Assembly: GCF_014852585.1 (NCBI RefSeq)
Contig: NZ_JACVBX010000001.1
Coordinates: 62,001 to 126,000 of the forward strand
DNA: 64,000 bases
Direction: 5' to 3'
Source: Pseudomonas sp. PDM18
GTDB taxonomy: Bacteria > Pseudomonadota > Gammaproteobacteria > Pseudomonadales > Pseudomonadaceae
In this document: in pieces, positions 57,475 to 64,000 of the stretch
Position numbering within the stretch: position 1 is the first letter of the stretch
Layout of the letters: the number at the start of each line of letters is the position of its first letter
Translations under genes and position numbers: made by a program
Notes under the pieces: generated by a model
What the model was told of the DNA's origin: nothing
The model's input: the letters and a program-made list of their open reading frames with translations, nothing else
Databases searched by the model: none

Positions 57475-57968
57475 ATCCCCTCGACCAGTTGCAACCGCTG
57501 ATCGAACCCGCTGCGGTGCCCTGGTGGCCACCGGCGCCAGGCTGGTGGCTGCTCGCCGCACTGGTGCCACTGCTGCTCTGGGTACTCTGGCGCAACCGCC
57601 AGCGCTGGCTGCCCAGGCGCAAGGCCAAGGTGGTTGCCGAAGTGCCGCTGGACCCGCTGCGCGAAGCCGCGCTGGAAGAGCTCAAGCACCTGCCGCGCCC
57701 CTACGACCGGGCACCAGCCGGGCCCTGGCTGCAATCACTGAACGGCCTGCTCAAGCGCCTGGCCCGTGCCCGCTGGCCGGAGAGCCACAGCCACACCCTG
57801 AGCGGCCGCGCCTGGCTGGCCTTCCTCGATACCCGCTGCCCGGCCGCCGGCCTGACCCGCTGGATGATCCTGGTGGAAGGCGGCTACCGCGCCGAGTGCA
57901 AGCTGGACGACAAGGCCATCGACGGCCTCGCTGCATCGGTGGAAACCTGGGTGCGCAAGCATGTTTGA
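57471..57968 (+). CDS. DUF4381 domain-containing membrane protein
   Basis: 165 residues. The N terminus reads NPLDQLQPLIEPAAVPWWPPAPGWWLLAALVPLLLWVLW, the proline/tryptophan-rich DUF4381 start leading into one membrane helix, then a soluble cytosolic domain. It overlaps the flanking genes by 4 and 8 bases. It belongs to Bat/MoxR operons of pseudomonads; function unknown. Confidence 0.92.
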   Translation: MNPLDQLQPLIEPAAVPWWPPAPGWWLLAALVPLLLWVLWRNRQRWLPRRKAKVVAEVPLDPLREAALEELKHLPRPYDRAPAGPWLQSLNGLLKRLARARWPESHSHTLSGRAWLAFLDTRCPAAGLTRWMILVEGGYRAECKLDDKAIDGLAASVETWVRKHV

Positions 57969-58995
57969 GTTCGCCTGGCCGTGGATCTTCCTGCTCGCCC
58001 CGCTGCCCTGGGTGATGCGCTTCATCCTGCCGCCGGCCGACAACGGCGAGGCGGCGATCAAGGTCAGCTTCCTCAAGGAACTCGAAGGCCTCGCCGGCCG
58101 CCGCGCCCGCGCCCGCCTGCCGGCCTGGCGCCAACAGGCGCCCTTCGCCCTGCTCTGGCTCTGCCTGCTGCTGGCCGCCGCGCGCCCGCAGTGGGTTGGC
58201 GAGCCGCTGCCAATCCCGGCCACCGGTCGCGACCTGCTGGTGGCGGTCGACGTCTCCGGTTCCATGGACTACGCCGACATGACCTGGGACGGCGCGGAAG
58301 TCAGCCGCCTGGACCTGGTGAAGAAGCTCTTCGGCGACTTCATCGAAGGCCGCCGGGGTGATCGTGTCGGGCTGATCCTGTTCGGCACCCGCGCCTACCT
58401 GCAAGCGCCGCTGACCTTCGACCGCCACACCGTGCGCATCTGGCTGGACGAGGCGCTGATCGGCATCGCCGGCAAGGACACCGCCCTGGGCGACGCCATC
58501 GGCCTGGCGGTCAAACGCCTGCGCCAGCGCCCTGCCGAGAGCCGCGTGCTGGTACTGATCACCGACGGCGCAAACACCGCCGGCGAGATTTCCCCGCAGA
58601 CCGCCGCCAAACTCGCCGCCGAAGAACAGGTGAAGGTCTACACCATCGGTATCGGCGCCGATCCCAAACAGGGCGGCGTCGCCGGGCTGTTCGGCCTCAA
58701 TCCGGGGCTGGACCTGGACGAACCGACGCTCAAGGCCATCGCCGAAAGCACCGGCGGCGAATACTTCCGGGCGCGCAACGGTGAAGAGCTGCAACGCATC
58801 TCCGATAGCCTCGACCAGCTCGAACCGGTGGAGCAGAAGCCGACCCAGGCACGCCCGGCCATCGCGCTGTACCGTTGGCCGCTGCTGCTGGCCCTGCTGA
58901 TCAGCGCGGCGCTGGTCGTCGGAACGTTGTGGCCGCCCGAGGACTGGCGCTGGCCCGCCTGGGTGACGCGCCTGCAGAAGGAGCGCCGGCCATGA
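57961..58995 (+). CDS. batA: BatA-like von Willebrand A membrane protein
   Basis: 344 residues. The N-terminal region has two hydrophobic helices (about 5-25 and 55-75) and there is a C-terminal helix (about 304-325), placing the central vWA domain on the periplasmic side. The vWA fold has a full MIDAS: DVSGSM, the distal KDTALGDAI threonine and LITDGANT aspartate. BatA-type proteins contribute to aerotolerance and envelope integrity in Bacteroides and Leptospira. Starts inside the previous gene's end; its stop overlaps the next ATG. Confidence 0.92.
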   Translation: MFEFAWPWIFLLAPLPWVMRFILPPADNGEAAIKVSFLKELEGLAGRRARARLPAWRQQAPFALLWLCLLLAAARPQWVGEPLPIPATGRDLLVAVDVSGSMDYADMTWDGAEVSRLDLVKKLFGDFIEGRRGDRVGLILFGTRAYLQAPLTFDRHTVRIWLDEALIGIAGKDTALGDAIGLAVKRLRQRPAESRVLVLITDGANTAGEISPQTAAKLAAEEQVKVYTIGIGADPKQGGVAGLFGLNPGLDLDEPTLKAIAESTGGEYFRARNGEELQRISDSLDQLEPVEQKPTQARPAIALYRWPLLLALLISAALVVGTLWPPEDWRWPAWVTRLQKERRP

Positions 58996-60752
58996 GCCAC
59001 GTCTGGCCGCACCTGCTGCACCCGCTGTGGCTAATCCTGCTGCTGCCGCTCGGCTGGCTGCTGTGGAAACTCTGGCACCGCGAACGCCGCGCCGGCCGCT
59101 GGCAATTGCTGCTGCCCCCGGCCTTCCATCCGTGGCTGCTGTCCGGCGGCAGCGGCCGCCATGAACGCCGCCCGTGGATCTACCTCGGCATCGCCTGGCT
59201 GCAGGCGGTGCTCGCCCTGCTCGGCCCGAGCTGGGAGCAGGTGGAGCAACCGACCATGGAGCGCAGCGACCCGCTGGTGGTGGTGCTGGAACTCACCCCG
59301 CAGATGCTCGCCACCGACCTCAAGCCGACGCGCCTGGAGCAGGCCCGGCACAAGCTGCTCGACCTGCTGCAGAGCCGCAGCGACGCGCAGACCGCCATCG
59401 TCGTCTACGCCGGCAGCGCCCACACGCTGGTGCCGCTGTCCAATGACCTAGGCACCGCGCGCAATCTCATCGACGCCCTGAAGCCGTCGATCATGCCCGA
59501 GCCCGGCCAGCGCGCCGATCTTGCCGTGGCCCAAGCGCGCCGCCTGCTGGACAACGGCGCCGAGGGCAACGGCCGCATCCTGCTGATCACCAGCGCGCTG
59601 GACGCCCGCGAACGCCAGGGCATCCGCCAGGCCCTCAAAGGCAAGGGCAAGGACCTGCTGCTGCTCGCCGTCGGTACCCCCGGCGGCGCGCCCATCGCCC
59701 AGGAAGACGGCACCTTCCTCAAGGACGACCAGGGCAACATTCTCGTGCCGCGGCTAGACGAAAACTCGCTGCGTGCCTTCGCCACCGACATGGGCGGACG
59801 CTTCCAGCGCCTGCGCGCCAACAGCAGCGACCTGCGTTCCCTCGGCTTGCTGGACAGCACCCAGGGCCTGCAGGTGAGCGAAGAAGATGCCCTGCTGCGC
59901 CTGCAACGCTGGGCCGACCAGGGCTACTGGCTGCTGTTGCCGCTACTGCTGCTCGCCGCCTGCGCCGGCCGTCGCGGCTGGCTGTTCAGCCTGCCACTGT
60001 TGCTGCCGCTGCTGTGGGCGCCGCCGCAGGATGCCAACGCCTTCGAGTTCAACGACCTCTGGCTGCGGCCGGACCAGCAGGGCCAGCGCCTGCTCGATGC
60101 AGGGCACCCTGCCGAAGCCGCCGAGCGCTTCGACGACTTCCGCTGGAAAGGCTTGGCGCTGTACCGCGCCGGCGACTACGTCGACGCCGCCCAGGCCTTC
60201 GCCCAGGGCGACGCGGCCGCGGACCACTACAACCGCGGCAATGCCCTGGCGAAACAGAACGAACTGGAAGCCGCCATCGACGCCTATGACCAGGCGCTGG
60301 AGCGCGACCCCGAGCTGGAAGCCGCCAAGCGCAACAAGGCGCTGCTCGAAGACCTGCTGCGCCAGCGCAAGGACAACCCCTCGGGCGATGGCAGCGACCA
60401 GCCGCCGCAGCAGAACCAGAACCCCGCCCAGAGCAGCGATCCCCAGGCCGCCAAGCCGCAGGAGCAGCAGCAAGAGGAAGAACACTCCAGCGAACGCGAC
60501 TCGCAGCCGGCACCGGCGGCGAAGAACCCTTCGCAGGAAGCCGACCGTCCCTCCGCCAGCCAGAGCGACAAGCCCGGCGAAGACGCCCGCGAAGAACAGG
60601 AAACCAACCCGGAAGATGCCGGTCCACTGGGTGACGAGCGCCGTCAGGCCCTGGAACAGTGGCTGCGGCAGATTCCCGACGACCCGTCCGAGCTGTTGCG
60701 CCGCAAGTTCTGGTATCAGCAACAGCAGCAGCGCCAGGAACCCAACCCATGA
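58992..60752 (+). CDS. batB: BatB/BatC-like protein: vWA domain plus tetratricopeptide repeats
   Basis: 586 residues. N-terminal helices, vWA domain (about 85-280), further hydrophobic spans (about 315-350) and TPR segments (AGDYVDAAQAFAQGDAAADHYNRGNALAKQN, LEAAIDAYDQALERDPELEA), ending in a Gln/Glu/Pro/Ser-rich low-complexity tail. It is a BatB+BatC fusion. The vWA lacks the DxSxS motif: the first strand reads VVLELTPQM, and LITSALD replaces LITDG, so metal-dependent adhesion is probably lost. Overlaps both neighbours by four bases. Confidence 0.9.
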   Translation: MSHVWPHLLHPLWLILLLPLGWLLWKLWHRERRAGRWQLLLPPAFHPWLLSGGSGRHERRPWIYLGIAWLQAVLALLGPSWEQVEQPTMERSDPLVVVLELTPQMLATDLKPTRLEQARHKLLDLLQSRSDAQTAIVVYAGSAHTLVPLSNDLGTARNLIDALKPSIMPEPGQRADLAVAQARRLLDNGAEGNGRILLITSALDARERQGIRQALKGKGKDLLLLAVGTPGGAPIAQEDGTFLKDDQGNILVPRLDENSLRAFATDMGGRFQRLRANSSDLRSLGLLDSTQGLQVSEEDALLRLQRWADQGYWLLLPLLLLAACAGRRGWLFSLPLLLPLLWAPPQDANAFEFNDLWLRPDQQGQRLLDAGHPAEAAERFDDFRWKGLALYRAGDYVDAAQAFAQGDAAADHYNRGNALAKQNELEAAIDAYDQALERDPELEAAKRNKALLEDLLRQRKDNPSGDGSDQPPQQNQNPAQSSDPQAAKPQEQQQEEEHSSERDSQPAPAAKNPSQEADRPSASQSDKPGEDAREEQETNPEDAGPLGDERRQALEQWLRQIPDDPSELLRRKFWYQQQQQRQEPNP

Positions 60753-62389
60753 AAAGGCTGATCTGCCTGACCCTGCTCTGCCTCGCCGCCTTCCGCGCCG
60801 AGGCCAGCTTCACCGCCAGCGTCGACCGCGCGCGCCTGAACCAGGGCGAGAGCGTCGAGCTGACGCTGGAATCCGACGACCCCACGCTGTTCGGCAAGCC
60901 AGACCTGAAGCCGCTGGACGAGCAGTTCGTGGTGCTCGGCACCCGCCAGGTCAACCGCCTGACCACCCTCAACGGCAAGTCCCAGGCCACCACGCGCTGG
61001 ATCATCACCCTGCAGCCGCGCAACGAAGGCAAGGTGGAAATCCCGCCGATCCACCTGGGCGGCAACGCCAGCGAACCGATCAGCCTCGAGGTGCTCAAGG
61101 CCGAGGACAGCGCCGAGGGACAGAAGCTCGCCCCGGTGTTCATCGACGCCAGCGTCGACCGCGAGGAAAGCTGGGTGCAGGCCCAGGTGATCCTCACCCT
61201 GCGCATCTACCACTCGGTGTCGCTGTACGACGACAGCAGCCTCAGCCCGCTGCGCATGAACGACGCCCGCGTCGAGCAGCTGGGCGAGCCTCGCACCTAC
61301 GAGAAGGACATCAACGGCGTACGCCACGGCGTGATCGAAGTGCGCTACGCGATCTTCCCGCAGACCAGCGGCACCCTGGAAATCCCCGGCCAGACCTTCA
61401 ACGCCACCCAGGTCGCGCAACGCCGCAATGATGACAACCCTTTCGGCCCGCCGACGGGCAAGCAGATAAGAGTGGTTTCGCCGAGCATCCCGCTGCAGGT
61501 CGATCCCAAGCCGGCCGATTACCCGAAAGACGCACCATGGCTACCCGCCCGTTCGCTCAGCCTGACCGAGACCTGGAGCCCGCAGCCCGAGGAAGCCAAG
61601 GCCGGCGAGTCGCTGACCCGCAACATCATGCTGCGCGTAGACGGTCTCTCCAGCGCCCAGCTTCCGCCGTTGCCGATCATCCTGCCCGAGGGCCTGCGCC
61701 ATTATCCGGACCAGCCGCAGCTGGCCAACGAGGCCAGCGACCAGGGCATGATCGGCAGTCGCGAAGAGCGTGAAGCGCTGATCGCCGACAAGGCAGGCCC
61801 GGTGGAGCTGCCGCCGGTGGAAATCGTCTGGTGGAACACCCAGGAGCGCCGCGTCGAACGCACCAGCCTGCCCGCGCGCACGCTGCAGGTTGCCGCAAAC
61901 GCGCAGCTGGAAGAACACACCGAGCCCCCCGCCGCGCCCAGCGAAACAGTGGTCAGCGATACGCTGCTGTGGCCCTGGCAGCTCGCCTGCGCGTTGCTCA
62001 GCCTGACCACCCTGCTCGGTTTCGGTCTGTGGTGGCGCGCGCGTAGCCAGCCGGCGGTAATCCGCGTGGCGCAGGCCGGCCCCAGCACCCGCACGCTGCT
62101 CGACGAACTGCGCCGCGCCTGCCAGGCCAACGACTCCCACGCCACCCGCCAGGCGCTGGACGCCTGGGCCCGCCAGCAGCCGCAAACCCTGGCCGACATG
62201 GCAGCGCGCTTCGTGCCGCTGTCCGATGCGCTGGACGGCCTCAACGGCGCGCTTTACAGCGACAGCGAAGGCGGTCGCAACTGGCAGGGCGAAGACCTCT
62301 GGCGCGCCATCCGCACCCTTCCCGGCGCCGATCCGGACGCACCGCCAGCGCCGGAAGCCAGTAGCCTGCCACCGCTCTATCCACGCTGA
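60749..62389 (+). CDS. batD: BatD-family protein
   Basis: 546 residues from ATG 60749, overlapping the previous stop by ATGA. A signal peptide ends near AEASF, a long periplasmic beta-rich region follows (FTASVDRARLNQGESVELTLESDDPTLF, the BatD opening), with one C-terminal membrane helix (about 430-450, WQLACALLSLTTLLGFGLWW) and a cytosolic tail. BatD joins BatA/BatB at the membrane. Last gene of the moxR-bat operon. Confidence 0.93.
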   Translation: MKRLICLTLLCLAAFRAEASFTASVDRARLNQGESVELTLESDDPTLFGKPDLKPLDEQFVVLGTRQVNRLTTLNGKSQATTRWIITLQPRNEGKVEIPPIHLGGNASEPISLEVLKAEDSAEGQKLAPVFIDASVDREESWVQAQVILTLRIYHSVSLYDDSSLSPLRMNDARVEQLGEPRTYEKDINGVRHGVIEVRYAIFPQTSGTLEIPGQTFNATQVAQRRNDDNPFGPPTGKQIRVVSPSIPLQVDPKPADYPKDAPWLPARSLSLTETWSPQPEEAKAGESLTRNIMLRVDGLSSAQLPPLPIILPEGLRHYPDQPQLANEASDQGMIGSREEREALIADKAGPVELPPVEIVWWNTQERRVERTSLPARTLQVAANAQLEEHTEPPAAPSETVVSDTLLWPWQLACALLSLTTLLGFGLWWRARSQPAVIRVAQAGPSTRTLLDELRRACQANDSHATRQALDAWARQQPQTLADMAARFVPLSDALDGLNGALYSDSEGGRNWQGEDLWRAIRTLPGADPDAPPAPEASSLPPLYPR

Positions 62390-62426
62390 CGGCTATGCTG
62401 GAGGCATCCCCGCCAGAGGTGCCTCC

Positions 62427-63527
62427 ATGCCCGCCCACCGGCTGATTCCAGCGCTGGCCGCCGGCCTGCTGCTGATCTGCAACCTGCTCCAGGCAGCCCC
62501 GCTGAGCGCTGCCGAGGTCCTGCCACCGTCCCAGCCACTGCAGGGCCCCGGCGGCTCGAACTATGCCCACGCCGACGTGCGCCAGTGGCACTTCACCACC
62601 GACGGCAACGAGTACTGGGTGTTCACCCCGGACCGCCCAGTCCCGGCCACAGCCCCCGTCGTGGTCTTCACCCACGGCTGGAGCGTCATGCAGCCCGACC
62701 TCTACCGCGCCTGGATCGAGCACATCGTCCGGCGCGGCGCCATCCTCATCTACCCACGCTACCAGGCGACACTGAAGACGCCGGCGGCGGAGTTTCTGCC
62801 CAACGCCGCTGATTCCGTGCGCCGTGCCCTCGCCGATCTGCAGGCGGGCACGCTGGGGGTGAAGCCGGAGCTGGAGCACGTCGCCTATGTCGGCCATTCG
62901 GCGGGCGGCCTGATCGCCAGCGGGCTGGCAGCCTCCTGGCAACGCCTCGGCGTGCCACAACCGCGCGCGCTGATGGCAGTTGAGCCGGGCAAGAGCAGCG
63001 GCCCGCGCTGGCGGCAGGTGCCACTGGAACCACTGGCAAACATTCCCGCCGGCACCTTGTTGCTGGCTGTTTGTGGTGATGAGGACGAACGCGTCGCCTG
63101 CGATGACGCGCGACGCGTCTACGCGGAGAGCACCCAGGTCGCATCGCGCGACAAGGACCTGCTCCTGCTGCGCAGCGACCGCCACGGCAGCCCGCCGCTG
63201 CTGGCCAATCACGCAGCGCCGACCGCGCCGCGTTTCGATCCGCGCTACCCGCCCAGCGACTCTTCCAGCTGGCTGCTCAACCGCGTGCAGGAACGCGTGA
63301 AGCAACGGCTCAAACAGGGGCAACCCTCGGCGCACAACGCGCTGGCCACCGATGCGATGGACTGGTTCGGACCCTGGAAGCTGTTCGATGCACTGTACGA
63401 TGCAGCCTTCTACGGCCAGGACCGCGACTACGCGCTGGGCGGCGGGCCGGCGCAGTTGTCCATGGGGCGCTGGAGTGACGGAACGCCGGTGAAGGCGATC
63501 CTGCGGTTATCCCAAGCCAGCCCCTGA
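62427..63527 (+). CDS. Exported alpha/beta hydrolase
   Basis: 366 residues from ATG 62427. A signal peptide ends near PLSAAE. The alpha/beta-hydrolase fold shows VVVFTHGWSVMQPDLYRAWIEHIVRRG (oxyanion region) and the nucleophile elbow YVGHSAGGLIASG (Ser about 160). A downstream aspartate in VCGDEDE and a histidine in SDRHGSPPLL may complete the triad. Probable periplasmic esterase or lipase. It begins 38 bases after batD and may be cotranscribed, though a link to the Bat complex is unclear. Confidence 0.88.
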   Translation: MPAHRLIPALAAGLLLICNLLQAAPLSAAEVLPPSQPLQGPGGSNYAHADVRQWHFTTDGNEYWVFTPDRPVPATAPVVVFTHGWSVMQPDLYRAWIEHIVRRGAILIYPRYQATLKTPAAEFLPNAADSVRRALADLQAGTLGVKPELEHVAYVGHSAGGLIASGLAASWQRLGVPQPRALMAVEPGKSSGPRWRQVPLEPLANIPAGTLLLAVCGDEDERVACDDARRVYAESTQVASRDKDLLLLRSDRHGSPPLLANHAAPTAPRFDPRYPPSDSSSWLLNRVQERVKQRLKQGQPSAHNALATDAMDWFGPWKLFDALYDAAFYGQDRDYALGGGPAQLSMGRWSDGTPVKAILRLSQASP

Positions 63528-64000
63528 TGGGTCGGACACATGGCGGGTTGGCGAGCAAGGGCTAGGCGCCCCCCTCGGTCCTACGAAGAGCACTTGCCCA
63601 TTCAATTACCCAGCTTTGGCTTTGGCTCTTGAGTCTTCCAGAGCCATATCCGCACGCGCCGAATGCCCCGTTCAGGAGGCCTCGTTGAAGCGGAGTTTCA
63701 GGGGTCGAGCGACATGGATGTCGCGAGAGCTGCGATGGGCCAGGGATGGCCCTTCGCAGCGGGCCCCTGAAACTCCGCTTCAACGAGGGAATTTTTCGCC
63801 TAAGCGAAAAACCGGATGTCCGGGGCAAGACCTTTGCCCACTTTGGGGCGTTTGCCAAAGTGGGTCGCCCGAGGGGGCGAAACACTATGCCTACGCGCAC
63901 ACCAAAGCGGCGCAGAAATACCGAACCCCAAGCAAGAGCATCGCGGAGTAGCTCCGCTCCTACGATGAAATTCCGTCGTTTGGGCGTGCCCTAACCCTAA
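63528..64000. other. Repeat-filled intergenic end of the window
   Basis: 473 bases with no credible gene. Open frames on both strands (63562-63900 and 63616-63951) share the SLKRSFRG text only because the DNA is an inverted repeat. The space is taken up by the hairpin array (63680-63880) and a REP-like GCGGAG-TAG-CTCCGC palindrome at 63943-63957. Confidence 0.7.
63680..63880. repeat. Composite hairpin-repeat array
   Basis: A 25-bp perfect inverted repeat (63680-63704 against 63764-63788) encloses two inner hairpins (GCGACA-TGGA-TGTCGC at 63709-63724; 63731-63758 with GGGCCA/TGGCCC). It is followed by TTTTTCGC/GCGAAAAA (63792-63811), CCCACTTTGG/CCAAAGTGGG (63837-63864) and CGCCC/GGGCG (63866-63879). 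All arms are perfectly complementary. The last two resemble a widely dispersed gammaproteobacterial intergenic repeat. It may serve as an operon-end or processing element. Confidence 0.8.

Noticed and set aside
63562..63951. Overlapping open frames of 111-112 codons on both strands at the window end
   Set aside because: They share SLKRSFRG on opposite strands because the DNA is an inverted repeat; this is a repeat artefact frequently annotated as hypothetical protein.

Overview
The window is a 64-kb chromosomal segment of a high-G+C gammaproteobacterium, almost certainly a Pseudomonas of the aeruginosa / citronellolis / nitroreducens group. From memory, the gene order (fadB, universal stress protein, Uup-type ABC-F, slt, yegS-like, glycerol-type dehydrogenase cluster, moeA-moaB-mobA, OprD-family porin, dgt-like, RocS2/RocA2-type system, yggL, dacB, rlmL, rmf, pyrD, gdhB, moxR/bat operon) follows the P. 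aeruginosa PAO1 region around PA3014-PA3075. No database was consulted, so species and locus correspondences are inference. I see no transposase, integrase, CRISPR array or intact prophage. This is mostly core chromosome with a few local insertions.

Layout. 1-10.6 kb: the 5' part of fadB (fatty-acid beta-oxidation), small exported and stress proteins, an ABC-F ATPase, soluble lytic transglycosylase Slt, a LprI-like protein and a MOSC-domain protein. 10.6-18.9 kb: REP-type inverted repeats, cheV, a YegS-type lipid kinase, and a leftward three-gene operon (alkyl-DHAP-synthase-like flavoenzyme, GlpD-like dehydrogenase, FGGY kinase) facing a divergent AraC-type regulator. 19-21.7 kb: molybdenum cofactor genes moeA, moaB, mobA and a small lipoprotein. 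21.8-25.5 kb: tRNA-Pro(CGG), then a leftward TetR / glutaredoxin-like / beta-hydroxyacid-dehydrogenase set divergent from a GST plus metallo-beta-lactamase-fold pair, with an operator-like palindrome inside the GST promoter. 25.7-32.3 kb: OprD-family porin, an Amt transporter with a sigma-54-like promoter, a DUF883 / YqjE envelope operon, an EAL phosphodiesterase and a dGTPase-like protein.

32.3-49.2 kb: a BvgS/RocS-type hybrid sensor kinase with its LuxR-type response regulator, a roughly 1-kb A-rich low-GC stretch with no convincing gene, yggL, dacB, a CHASE-PAS-GGDEF diguanylate cyclase, rlmL, rmf, pyrD, and small conserved genes including a divergent repressor-like / excisionase-like pair. 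49.4-64 kb: the large NAD-dependent glutamate dehydrogenase gdhB, a DUF1353-like membrane protein, the tightly overlapping moxR-DUF58-DUF4381-batA-batB-batD operon, an exported alpha/beta hydrolase, and a terminal array of intergenic hairpin repeats.

Themes: carbon and nitrogen assimilation (fadB, the glycerol-type operon, Amt, GdhB, pyrD), envelope maintenance (Slt, DacB, Bat, DUF883), stationary-phase ribosome biology (Rmf, YggL, RlmL) and c-di-GMP / two-component signalling (EAL and GGDEF enzymes on either side of the Roc-type locus). The most unusual features are the A-rich block at about 36.64-37.62 kb, the uncharacterised ether-lipid-like operon, the phage-switch-like gene pair near 48 kb and the terminal hairpin array.
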